DNA of 34,010 nucleotides from Actinomycetes bacterium (lineage in GTDB: Bacteria; Actinomycetota; Acidimicrobiia; Acidimicrobiales; Ilumatobacteraceae): assembly GCA_025359865.1 (NCBI GenBank), contig JANYDH010000133.1, positions 1 to 34,010 of the forward strand, given 5' to 3'. A model generated the notes under the pieces. That model saw only the letters and a list, made by a program, of their open reading frames with translations. It was not told where the DNA came from and searched no databases. Positions 8,025 through 15,556 of the stretch are shown in pieces. Each line of letters begins with the position of its first letter. The first letter of the stretch is position 1. The position numbers and the translations under genes are program-made.

Positions 8025-9049
8025 ACGAGACATCAACCAAGCCAGCTCCGGCATTGTCGGGCGCCGAGAAGGCCGCGATCCTGCTGTTGAAGTTGGGCAG
8101 CGAAAGCGCATCGCAAGTTCTGAAGCTCCTCGGCGAGAACGAGGTCACTCAGATCACGGCCGAGATCGTGCGGGCCGGAACGGTGAGGAAGGAAGATGCC
8201 GACGCTGCCATCAACGAGTTCGCCACGATGATCGTCGCCAACGACCACTTCGCTACGGGTGGTGTGGCGATGGCGAAGGCGTTGCTCGAAGCGTCTCTCG
8301 GCGAAGTCCGCGCGGCGGAGATTCTGGATGGTCTGCGGGCATCGATGGTGAAGGCGCCGTTCGAGTTCATTCGTAACGCTGACCCGCGCCAGGTGCTGAA
8401 CTTCCTCTCCGCCGAACACCCGCAAACCATTGCGTTGGTTCTGGCGCACATGATCCCCGACCATGCATCGATGGTGCTGGGAGGGCTCGCCGAGGAGATG
8501 CAACGCGATGTGTCGGTACGGATCGCGACACTCGAATCGACATCGCCCGAGGTGATCGCGCAGGTTGAGGCACAGCTCGAAAAGCGGCTTTCATCGGTGA
8601 TGAAGAACCAGACCGAGACGAGCGCCGCCGATGGCGTGCAGACCCTGATCGACATCCTCAACCGATCCGACCGTGCGACCGAGCGGTCGATCTTTGAAGG
8701 ATTGGAGGAGCACGACGAAGAACTCGCCGACGAGGTGCGTTCGCGGATGTTCGTGTTCGAAGACATCGTCACGCTCGAAGACCGGGCGGTGCAGTTGGTG
8801 CTGCGCCAAGTGGACGCCAAGGAACTGGCGACCGCCTTGAAGGGTGTCCGCCCCGATGTGAAGCAGAAGATCGCCCGCAACATGTCGGAACGTGCGGCTC
8901 AGAACCTGGACGAAGAGATCATCATGCTCGGACCGGTCAAGATGAAGACGGTCGAAGAGGCACAGGGTGGCATCGTCCGGGTGATCCGTGCGCTCGAAGA
9001 AAGCGGCCAGGTCGTGGTCTCACGCGGCAACGACGAATACGTGTCGTGA
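8021..9049 (+). CDS. fliG: flagellar motor switch protein FliG
   Basis: FliG sits on the MS ring, contacts MotA and converts ion flow into torque. The product has 342 residues, the typical length. The N-terminal domain begins LSGAEKAAILLLKLGSESAS (FliF-binding). The middle domain carries FIRNADPRQVLNFLSAEHPQ with the EHPQ motif at 132-135, which binds FliM. The C-terminal domain includes FVFEDIVTLEDRAVQLVLRQ and KQKIARNMSERAAQNLDEEI, the charged helix region facing MotA. It is translationally coupled to fliF through a 4-base overlap. In most bacteria fliH comes next; here fliI follows after a gap of about 130 bases. Confidence 0.96.
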   Translation: MNETSTKPAPALSGAEKAAILLLKLGSESASQVLKLLGENEVTQITAEIVRAGTVRKEDADAAINEFATMIVANDHFATGGVAMAKALLEASLGEVRAAEILDGLRASMVKAPFEFIRNADPRQVLNFLSAEHPQTIALVLAHMIPDHASMVLGGLAEEMQRDVSVRIATLESTSPEVIAQVEAQLEKRLSSVMKNQTETSAADGVQTLIDILNRSDRATERSIFEGLEEHDEELADEVRSRMFVFEDIVTLEDRAVQLVLRQVDAKELATALKGVRPDVKQKIARNMSERAAQNLDEEIIMLGPVKMKTVEEAQGGIVRVIRALEESGQVVVSRGNDEYVS

Positions 9050-9055
9050 GTCCCC

Positions 9056-9104
9056 CGCGGGATCACCCGCGAGCTTGCGTGCAGGGTTCCTGAACACCGG
9101 AACC
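9056..9104 (+). terminator. two small hairpins in the fliG-fliI gap
   Basis: CGCGGG (9056-9061) pairs with CCCGCG (9066-9071) around ATCA, and GGTTCC (9085-9090) pairs with GGAACC (9099-9104). They lie where fliH is usually encoded. They may be attenuators or mRNA-processing structures; the stems are short (6 bp), so this is tentative. No gene is seen in 9050-9180. Confidence 0.35.
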
Positions 9105-9180
9105 GTCAAGACAACGGTGCAGCAAGGATGGCGCCGCCTTCGGACCATGGATGGGACCGACCCCAGTACAGGACCCTCCA

Positions 9181-10554
9181 ATGCTCGCTGCTACCCGTCG
9201 ACGCTACGACGACCCGATCACCCGGGATCTCGACGCCACGTTCGGCTCAACGCTTCGCGGTGTGCGCGCGGCGATCTCGCCGGCGATCACCGGCGAGGTG
9301 AGTCGCGTGATCGGGCTGCGCTTCGACGTGGACGGTTTGGATCTGCCGATCGGCGCCACCGTGGAACTGGTCAACCCCACTCGACGCGGTGGCTCGCGGC
9401 TGACGGGCGAAGTAGTTGCCGTTGGTGATGGTGTGGTCAGCTGCATGCCGTTCGGCGAAGTCCGCGGTCTGCGTGTCGGTGCCCGGGTGCGCGGCGATGC
9501 ACGTCCACCGTCGATCATGGTCGGCCCGCAGTTGCTCGGTCGGGTGATCGATGCGATGGGGAACCCGCTCGATGACGGGCCGCCGTTGCGTGACCTGTTC
9601 GAAGTGCCCCTCGATGGCGAAGCACCCCACCCGATGCGCCGCGCTCGGATCGACACACCGATGTCGCTTGGGATTCGCGCCTGGGACACGATGATCCCGG
9701 CTGGACGCGGCCAGCGCGTCGGTGTGTTCGCCGGCTCGGGCGTCGGTAAGTCGACCGTGCTCGGGATGATCGCCCGCAATACGGCAGCCGATGTGAACGT
9801 GGTCGCGCTCATCGGCGAACGCGGCCGCGAGGTGCGTGAGTTCGTGGAAGCTGATCTCGGCCCCGAGGGCCTCGCCCGGTCGGTAGTGGTGGTTGCAACG
9901 TCCGATGCGCCGGCGCTGGTGCGGTTCCGGGCGGCGTTTGTCGCAACCCGGATCGCCGAATACTTCCGTGACGAAGGCCGCGACGTGATGTTGATGATGG
10001 ACTCGCTGACCAGGTTCTGCATGGCGCAGCGCGAAATCGGCTTGTCGGCCGGCGAGCCGCCTACCAGTCGTGGCTACCCGCCGAGCGTGTTCTCCTTGCT
10101 GCCGCGGCTCCTCGAGCGCGCTGGCGCGGCCGAGGTGGGTTCAATCACTGGTCTCTACACAGTGCTCGTGGATGGCGATGACCACAACGAGCCGATCTCT
10201 GATGCCTCCCGCGCGATCTTGGATGGCCACGTCGTGCTGTCGCGGCGCCTGGCGCATGCCAACCACTACCCGGCGATCGACATCTTGGCCTCGGTGTCAC
10301 GCGTCGCGTCCGCCGTCACCGACCGTGACCAGCGAGCGCTCAGTGGTGAACTCCGTCAACTGATGGCGGCCGAGGCCGAGGCGAAGGATCTGATCGAGAT
10401 CGGCGCGTACGTGCCGGGCACGAACTTGATGGTCGACCGTGCGGTCGCATTGCGAGATCAGATCTCTGGCTTCCTGCGTCAGGATGTGGATGATCGTTGT
10501 CCTGCCGATCAGGCATTCAGCCGGCTCGCACAACTGCTGAGGTCACGGCCGTGA
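9181..10554 (+). CDS. fliI: flagellum-specific ATPase FliI
   Basis: FliI is the cytoplasmic hexameric ATPase of flagellar protein export, related to F1 beta and type III secretion ATPases. From ATG 9181 it has 457 residues. The N-terminal barrel is followed by Walker A GVFAGSGVGKST (181-192), the segment ALIGERGREVREF (209-221) and Walker B VMLMMD (269-274). The type III ATPase signature AQREIGLSAGEPPTSRGYPP follows (about 282-301). I chose 9181 because it gives a normal N-terminus (MLAATRRRYDDPITRDL); ATG 9151 in the same frame would add ten residues. The stop overlaps the fliJ start (GTGA). Confidence 0.95.
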   Translation: MLAATRRRYDDPITRDLDATFGSTLRGVRAAISPAITGEVSRVIGLRFDVDGLDLPIGATVELVNPTRRGGSRLTGEVVAVGDGVVSCMPFGEVRGLRVGARVRGDARPPSIMVGPQLLGRVIDAMGNPLDDGPPLRDLFEVPLDGEAPHPMRRARIDTPMSLGIRAWDTMIPAGRGQRVGVFAGSGVGKSTVLGMIARNTAADVNVVALIGERGREVREFVEADLGPEGLARSVVVVATSDAPALVRFRAAFVATRIAEYFRDEGRDVMLMMDSLTRFCMAQREIGLSAGEPPTSRGYPPSVFSLLPRLLERAGAAEVGSITGLYTVLVDGDDHNEPISDASRAILDGHVVLSRRLAHANHYPAIDILASVSRVASAVTDRDQRALSGELRQLMAAEAEAKDLIEIGAYVPGTNLMVDRAVALRDQISGFLRQDVDDRCPADQAFSRLAQLLRSRP

Positions 10555-11006
10555 ACGGCAAGCGGTTGGCAGCGGTGCTACGGATCAGGCACCTGCAAGA
10601 AAGCCGAGCCCGCGGTGAGCTCGCGCTCAGCCATCGTCGCCACCGCTCGGCCGAGATCGAAGAGCGTCGTACGTGGGCATCGATCGACGAGCGCACCACC
10701 GCCGCCATCGGAACTCGTGGTGCACCATCGACGGGTGCGCAGCGCTCGCTACTCGGCGGACGTGCCGTGGTCGAGGCAGCGCAGCTTGCCGCTATCACCC
10801 AGCACGAAGCCACCGGCATCGCGGCCGAGATGGTTGTCGAAACGAATGCAGTCTGGACCATCGCAGCCCGTCGGGTGGAGGGCTTGGAACGTCTGTCCGA
10901 ACGCATCACGGGTCTTGAGCGTGACGAAGAGCACCGCAAAGCGGGCAATGAGATCGACGACCTCGTGCTCGCACGATTCGGCCGTGAACCGGAGGGACCA
11001 ACATGA
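10551..11006 (+). CDS. fliJ: flagellar export protein FliJ-like coiled coil
   Basis: FliJ is a small coiled-coil protein that inserts in the FliI ring and contacts FlhA. The 151-residue product is almost wholly helical and rich in Arg, Glu and Ala, with no catalytic motif. It begins VNGKRLAAVLRIRHLQESRA and carries a second long helix around AAEMVVETNAVWTIAARRVEGLERL, ending in a charged tail. FliJ proteins are poorly conserved, so the call rests on size, coiled-coil pattern and position directly after fliI. GTG 10551 overlaps the fliI stop by 4 bases, and its own stop overlaps the next gene's ATG, so it lies in a tightly coupled operon. Confidence 0.8.
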   Translation: MNGKRLAAVLRIRHLQESRARGELALSHRRHRSAEIEERRTWASIDERTTAAIGTRGAPSTGAQRSLLGGRAVVEAAQLAAITQHEATGIAAEMVVETNAVWTIAARRVEGLERLSERITGLERDEEHRKAGNEIDDLVLARFGREPEGPT

Positions 11007-11257
11007 GCACGATCGCAGCGATGAACCAGGTTCAAGGACGGATCACTCTGCTCCAGAACCGGTTGACGAGCTTCCTCGGCGACGGCCCTGCCGGTGCAGG
11101 ACTCAGTATTGCTGGCCGCCCGACAGGCCCGTCGTTCGCTGACATTCTGAGCAGTTTCGACGGCGCTGGTACCTCGTCGTCGGCTTCACCAACTCCGAAC
11201 CCACCGTTTGACCAGACCACATTCCCGTTCCGTTCCGTTACTGGAGACCGCGCATGA
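11003..11257 (+). CDS. short protein between fliJ and fliK, resembling the leader of flagellar transglycosylases
   Basis: The product has 84 residues. It begins MSTIAAMNQVQGRITLLQNRL, a short amphipathic helix, followed by a Gly/Ala stretch, PSFADILSSFDGA, and a Ser/Pro/Thr-rich end. It overlaps fliJ by 4 bases (ATGA) and fliK by 4 bases, so it is clearly co-translated. In many actinobacterial flagellar loci the fliJ-fliK interval encodes a peptidoglycan hydrolase with a similar N-terminus (a helix with spaced hydrophobics, then an SFA..L patch) and a C-terminal catalytic domain. Here no catalytic domain follows. I infer a reduced relative or a separate export-targeted peptide; the family link is from memory. 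Confidence 0.6.
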   Translation: MSTIAAMNQVQGRITLLQNRLTSFLGDGPAGAGLSIAGRPTGPSFADILSSFDGAGTSSSASPTPNPPFDQTTFPFRSVTGDRA

Positions 11258-13338
11258 GCACGATCAGCCTGTCCACCTCGTCAGCCGCGTCGTCCGCGTC
11301 GTCGAGCGAGAAGATCGCCCGGACCAGCCTCTCTCCTCCCTTGTCACGTTCGGCTTCATCGGCCGCTACCGATGGACACTTCGAACAGCAGCTTGCTGAC
11401 GCATTGGCCGGTCCCGTCGCTGACCGACCGACTGGGCCATCCGCCAGTCGCCAACTCGGCCAGCATGGCATTCCTGATCTCGACCGTCGGTCGAGCGAGT
11501 CGGGCCTTCGCATCGGCAGTGAGCGCCGTACCGAGGAACCTCCGGATCAGACCGAAGCCACCGGCAAGCCCGTGGACCACGCGATGAACCGCTCCAACGA
11601 TGCCACACCGTCTCGGTCGAAACGAGCGAAGCGAGACGACGCCGCAGGTATCGACCAGCACGACAACATGGCATCGGCGGCAGGGCAGGCGAATCGCAAC
11701 GGCCACCACGAGGACATGGCGTCGGTGACCGGCTTGGCACGTCGCGCCGACCAGGCGGGTCACGATGACGCTGGTGCCGACGCCGGCAATGGCAATGGAG
11801 CGGGCAACCCGGATGACGATGCGACAGACGGCTCGGCGATCGGTGCCGTCACGTCGGCCGCTCCCCCCTCCACGCCACCGACGGGCGACACGCTGGCCAC
11901 CGATGTGCTGCCAGTAGCGGCTGATGCCACGGCACCCGATGTCGTACCGGCGACGGTGGTATCGGCGACTGAAGGATCGGCGACTGAAGGATCGGCGACG
12001 GTGGTTCCCGCGACTGAAGGATCGGCGACTGGAGGATCGGCGACTGGAGGATCGGCGAATTTCGGATCGGCGACTGAAGGATCGGTGACTGTGGTGCCAG
12101 TGGCAGATCTACTGTCGGCAGCAGACGGTGTACCGACGGACGTCGTGCCAGACGCAGCAGTGCCGGCGGTCGAAGCGCCGGCCGCACGTGAATCCGCTGT
12201 GTCCACCACGGCTGGGCGCGTTGAAATCGCTGACAGAACGACGGTCGCCGGCGCAGCAATGACCCCGGCTGCCGATTCGCCCGCCGACAACGTACAGGTC
12301 GCGGCAGGCCCCGTTGGAGCAACAACGACGCCTACAACGATGCCTAGGCCCGCATCGCCTGCATCGCCTGCATCGCCCGCATCGCCCGCATCGCCCGCAT
12401 CGCCTGCATCGTCAACGTCAACGTCAACGTCAACGACAACGATGCCAGCGGCAACGAGCCAGGCAGCTCCGGCTGGGGCGACGGCTGACACGCCAACGCC
12501 GGATGTGGCGTCAGCGATGGCCGCACTGTCTGGCGTCGCAGTCACCAACGAAGAATCGGGTGCCGGCCGCGGGGCCCGGCGAACGTCGACGGCGCAACCA
12601 TCGGGCGACCTGACGCCAGCAGGTACCACGCCAGCAGGTACCACGCCAGCAGACACTACGCCAGCAGACACTACGCCAGCAGTAGCAGCACTTGTCGATG
12701 CGCTGGCGGCGGTCGGACGGGCCGGAACCCAGTCCGGCAGCAATCAACGTGAGGGCAGCACGGGCAGACAAGTGCCCGGCGGGACGGCGATGATGGCGAC
12801 CGCTGGAGTGTCCACTACTGCGGCGTTGGGTTCCACCGTCTCCACGCTCGCCACATCGGTGGGCGCCGGCCCCGACACAGCGAAGGCCGGTTCGGCGACC
12901 GCCTCGATGCAAGCGCCCGCACCCGGAACACATCGACCACCGTTGGGTCTCGTCGATACTCGACGGTTGGCGATCGACCTCGGCGATGAGGGCCTTGGAC
13001 CGCTACGGCTGCAGGCGCTCACCCAGGGTGGAACGCTGCACATGAGCCTGTCGGCGGCGGACCCGCTGGTCCGAGAAGCGCTCGTTCGGAACTCTTTCGA
13101 GCTGCGTCGCGATCTGGAGTCGGCGGGCGTCAATCTCGGCTCGCTCGATGTTGGCAACTTCGACCGGGGCCACCAAGGTGGAACGGCCGGCCAGCGTGAT
13201 GGCGACGCCGCTTCCATGCGCAGCAGCGGCGAACCCACTCGTCCGGGCGGCGACGGCGGTAGGTCTGCACGAAGTGGTTCCTCACGGTCGCTTCGGGGCA
13301 GTTCCACGGCCTCCAACAGCCTCGACCTGATGATCTGA
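11254..13338 (+). CDS. fliK: hook-length control protein FliK
   Basis: FliK is exported during hook growth, measures hook length and switches export specificity by contacting FlhB. The 694-residue product fits FliK: a long low-complexity N-terminal and middle part rich in Ala, Thr, Ser, Pro and Asp, and a compact conserved C-terminal domain (about residues 575-635). That domain contains LGPLRLQALTQGGTLHMSLS and VREALVRNSFELRRDLESAG followed by VNLGSLDV. The middle holds three blocks of tandem repeats (listed separately), which account for the size, larger than the usual 400-500. It is coupled to the previous gene by ATGA and followed 14 bases later by flgD. Confidence 0.88.
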   Translation: MSTISLSTSSAASSASSSEKIARTSLSPPLSRSASSAATDGHFEQQLADALAGPVADRPTGPSASRQLGQHGIPDLDRRSSESGLRIGSERRTEEPPDQTEATGKPVDHAMNRSNDATPSRSKRAKRDDAAGIDQHDNMASAAGQANRNGHHEDMASVTGLARRADQAGHDDAGADAGNGNGAGNPDDDATDGSAIGAVTSAAPPSTPPTGDTLATDVLPVAADATAPDVVPATVVSATEGSATEGSATVVPATEGSATGGSATGGSANFGSATEGSVTVVPVADLLSAADGVPTDVVPDAAVPAVEAPAARESAVSTTAGRVEIADRTTVAGAAMTPAADSPADNVQVAAGPVGATTTPTTMPRPASPASPASPASPASPASPASSTSTSTSTTTMPAATSQAAPAGATADTPTPDVASAMAALSGVAVTNEESGAGRGARRTSTAQPSGDLTPAGTTPAGTTPADTTPADTTPAVAALVDALAAVGRAGTQSGSNQREGSTGRQVPGGTAMMATAGVSTTAALGSTVSTLATSVGAGPDTAKAGSATASMQAPAPGTHRPPLGLVDTRRLAIDLGDEGLGPLRLQALTQGGTLHMSLSAADPLVREALVRNSFELRRDLESAGVNLGSLDVGNFDRGHQGGTAGQRDGDAASMRSSGEPTRPGGDGGRSARSGSSRSLRGSSTASNSLDLMI
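11948..12100 (+). repeat. tandem 15-bp repeats in fliK (ATEGS-type)
   Basis: About eight imperfect copies of a 15-base unit, GCGACTGAAGGATCG, encode ATEGS/ATGGS units interspersed with VVPAT. The unit is a multiple of 3, so copy-number changes keep the frame. Confidence 0.85.
12349..12437 (+). repeat. 9-bp (SPA) and 6-bp (ST) tandem repeats in fliK
   Basis: A run of the 9-base unit GCATCGCCY encodes consecutive Ser-Pro-Ala units, followed immediately by about four copies of TCAACG encoding Ser-Thr pairs. Both are in frame and close to exact, which suggests recent expansion. Confidence 0.85.
12612..12682 (+). repeat. tandem 15-bp repeats in fliK (TPAGT/TPADT)
   Basis: Four full copies of a 15-base unit ACGCCAGCAGNNACN encode two TPAGT and two TPADT units. 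The first two copies are identical and so are the last two, pointing to stepwise duplication. Confidence 0.85.
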
Positions 13339-13352
13339 TCGGAGGCGAATCG

Positions 13353-14036
13353 ATGTCTCTCCCACCGCTACGTATCAGTGCTGTCACCACTACCCCTCCG
13401 GGTACGTCGAACTCCGGTGGCACGCTTGGCTCGGGCACCGGCACGAAGACCGTCTTCGGAGCAGGCTCCACGAGTACTGCAAGTGCAGCCGGCCCAGCCG
13501 GGTTGGACCGCGAGGCGTTCCTCAAACTGCTTGTCGCTCAGTTGAGGTATCAGGACCCCAGTAAGCCGATGGATGCCTCGGCGATGATCTCGCAGTCTGC
13601 GCAACTGAGTGTCGTGGACAAGCTCGGCGAGATCTCGACCTCACTGCAGAAGTCGGCGGTGACCGACAAGTTGATCCTGGCAGGATCGGTGATCGGTAAG
13701 CAGATCACGTTCAACGGCACCGACGGCTATCCCGTGAGTCGCATCGTCAACTCGGTGCGCTTCGCTGATGACGGCAGCATGATTCTGAGCGCCACCGACT
13801 GGGATGTCCCGATGGACTCGGTCACCTCGATTTCGTCACCGGGCGGCACACCGCCTCCTACGGCACCGCCGGCGACAGGCACGACGGCACCGCCGGCGAC
13901 AGGCACTACGCCACCGCCGGTTGATCCTCCAACGACACCGCCGGTTGATCCTCCAACGCCACCGGCGGCTGACACGACGACGCCGCCGCCGGTTGACACG
14001 ACGACGCCGCCGACAGGCAGCCCGCCTGGCGTTTGA
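13353..14036 (+). CDS. flgD: hook scaffolding protein FlgD with Pro/Thr-rich tail
   Basis: FlgD caps the growing hook and is lost once the hook is complete. The 227-residue product has the conserved N-terminal region: GLDREAFLKLLVAQLRYQDP (about 50-69), then SKPMDASAMISQSAQLSVVD and KLGEISTSLQKS. Next is a short segment resembling the start of the C-terminal half (LAGSVIGKQITFNGTDGYPV). From about residue 165 the usual FlgD Ig/tudor-like C-terminal part is replaced by repeats such as PPATGTTAPPATGTTPPPV and TTPPVDPPTPP up to the stop. The start has GGAGG upstream, 14 bases after fliK. Low-complexity tails occur on several neighbours too. Confidence 0.92.
   Translation: MSLPPLRISAVTTTPPGTSNSGGTLGSGTGTKTVFGAGSTSTASAAGPAGLDREAFLKLLVAQLRYQDPSKPMDASAMISQSAQLSVVDKLGEISTSLQKSAVTDKLILAGSVIGKQITFNGTDGYPVSRIVNSVRFADDGSMILSATDWDVPMDSVTSISSPGGTPPPTAPPATGTTAPPATGTTPPPVDPPTTPPVDPPTPPAADTTTPPPVDTTTPPTGSPPGV
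13850..14030 (+). repeat. Pro/Thr-coding imperfect repeats at the 3' end of flgD
   Basis: In-frame duplications, for example CACCGCCGGCGACAGGCAC (two near-exact copies) and CCGCCGGTTGATCCTCCAAC (two copies), followed by two related GACACGACGACGCCGCCG units. They encode the proline/threonine tail of FlgD. Confidence 0.8.
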
Positions 14037-14176
14037 CCAACTTGTACACCGGTGGGTGACCCTACCAACCCCCTGCCATGGATGGCACAGACCAGCTCGG
14101 ATGCACGTTTCATCCCTCAACAGTCCTGAGGCATCCGCCTCGACCAGTCCATCCACAACACAGCGGGAGATCGCTC

Positions 14177-15424
14177 ATGATCCGTGCAATGTCCAGTGCC
14201 CTGTCCGGGCTTCGTAACCACCAACTGATGCTCGACGTCGTCGGCAACGACATCGCCAACGTGTCGACCATCGGCTTCAAAGGGTCGAGCACCATCTTTT
14301 CTGATGTACTCACCCAAACCATCCGGGGCGCCGGTGCGCCGACGGCTCTGGTCGGCGGTACCAACTCCTCCCAGGTCGGTCTCGGATCGCGCCTTGCTGG
14401 CACGGTGCAGTCGTTCACCCAGGGCTCGTTGCAGCGCACCGGTCGCAGCAGTGATCTCGCCATCCAAGGTGACGGGTTCTTCGTGATCGACAGCAACGGC
14501 TCGCAGATGTACACCCGTGCCGGTGCGTTTACGCTCGATGCTGCGGGGCACCTGACAACGCAAGACGGTGGGCTGGTGCAGGGTTGGCAGGCCGCTGCAA
14601 GTGGCCAGATCGACACGAACCAGCCGATCGGCCCGATCCAGATTCGGGTCGGCGATCTGTTGGCTCCGGTACAGACGGGCAAGGTCACGGTCGGCGGCAA
14701 CTTGTCTGCCGACGCGACGCTCGTTCCCGTAACCGCGACTACGCTCACCGTGACGGGCTATGACGAGCAGGGTGTAGCCATTCCGATCAACGTGAAGTTC
14801 ACCAAGACCGCTGCGAACCAGTGGACGGCTACTGGAACGTACGGTGCCGCTCAGACCGTGGTGGCGCTGACCGACAACGTGCTCACCTTCGATGGTGCCG
14901 GCGAACTCACCGCGCCAGCTGATCGCGACATGAACATTGCCGCAGGGGCGATCCCCGGGTTCCCCGGCGCCATCACGTTGAGCCTCGGTGGCGCGACCAG
15001 CCCTGGGCGTCTGACCCAGTACGCGGGCAAGGCCACGGTGGCAATCACCGATCAGAACGGGTCGCCCCCCGGATCGCTGCAGTCGTTCAGCATCAGCCAG
15101 GACGGCGTGATCGTCGGCTCGTACTCGAACGGGTTGGCGAAGTCGATCGCCCAGTTGTCGATGGCGGTGTTCACCAACCCGGAGGGCCTGGAGCGCGCAG
15201 GCGGCGCATGGCGCGCATCGGCCAACTCAGGCCTGGCGCAGGTAGGTGTGGCCGGAGCGGGAGGCCGCGGTCTGCTGGCTGCCGGCAACCTCGAGATGTC
15301 GAACGTCGACCTGGCCGAAGAGTTCACCCGGCTGATCGTCGCCCAGCGCGGCTTCCAGGGCAACGCCCGAGTGATCACCACCTCGGACGAGATCCTGCAA
15401 GAAGTGATCAGCCTGAAGCGCTGA
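14177..15424 (+). CDS. flgE: flagellar hook protein FlgE
   Basis: FlgE polymerises into the hook, the universal joint of the flagellum. The 415-residue product starts MIRAMSSALSGLRNHQLMLD and continues NDIANVSTIGFKGSSTIF, the standard rod/hook N-terminal signature. The domain boundary GSLQRTGRSSDLAIQGDGFF (about 90-109) and the C-terminal end LEMSNVDLAEEFTRLIVAQR, then GFQGNARVITTSDEILQEVI, are both characteristic of FlgE. I chose ATG 14177, which has GGGAG 8 bases upstream; longer versions begin in the upstream gap without support. The 140 bases before it (14037-14176) hold no gene. Two hairpins follow the stop. Confidence 0.95.
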   Translation: MIRAMSSALSGLRNHQLMLDVVGNDIANVSTIGFKGSSTIFSDVLTQTIRGAGAPTALVGGTNSSQVGLGSRLAGTVQSFTQGSLQRTGRSSDLAIQGDGFFVIDSNGSQMYTRAGAFTLDAAGHLTTQDGGLVQGWQAAASGQIDTNQPIGPIQIRVGDLLAPVQTGKVTVGGNLSADATLVPVTATTLTVTGYDEQGVAIPINVKFTKTAANQWTATGTYGAAQTVVALTDNVLTFDGAGELTAPADRDMNIAAGAIPGFPGAITLSLGGATSPGRLTQYAGKATVAITDQNGSPPGSLQSFSISQDGVIVGSYSNGLAKSIAQLSMAVFTNPEGLERAGGAWRASANSGLAQVGVAGAGGRGLLAAGNLEMSNVDLAEEFTRLIVAQRGFQGNARVITTSDEILQEVISLKR

Positions 15425-15429
15425 TGCCT

Positions 15430-15510
15430 CGGCGCTGCACGAAAGCGCCGTACCCGGCTGACCGGACGGTGCGACCTGCTGGACCAAACAGGTTCTGGTC
15501 GTACCGTCCG
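15430..15510 (+). terminator. tandem hairpins between flgE and fliM
   Basis: CGGCGCT (15430-15436) pairs perfectly with AGCGCCG (15444-15450). A longer stem follows: 15463-15476 (CGGACGGTGCGACC) pairs with 15497-15510 with a single G-U pair, around a 20-base loop. Together they look like a transcription boundary between the hook block and the fliM-flhB block. The remaining sequence to 15556 shows only a ribosome binding site (GAGG). Confidence 0.6.
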
Positions 15511-15556
15511 CACTCCGCACCATCTCCGACCCATCGCCACTCGTCAACGAGGATTC

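Noticed and set aside
12349-12437. Possible CRISPR-like or microsatellite array
   Set aside because: The repeats are contiguous, 6-9 bases long, without spacers and in frame within fliK; they are coding low-complexity repeats.
11760-12743. 327-codon minus-strand open frame over fliK
   Set aside because: It is the antisense image of the fliK repeats (Val/Ala/Ser/Asp/Gly low complexity), with no domain or ribosome binding site.
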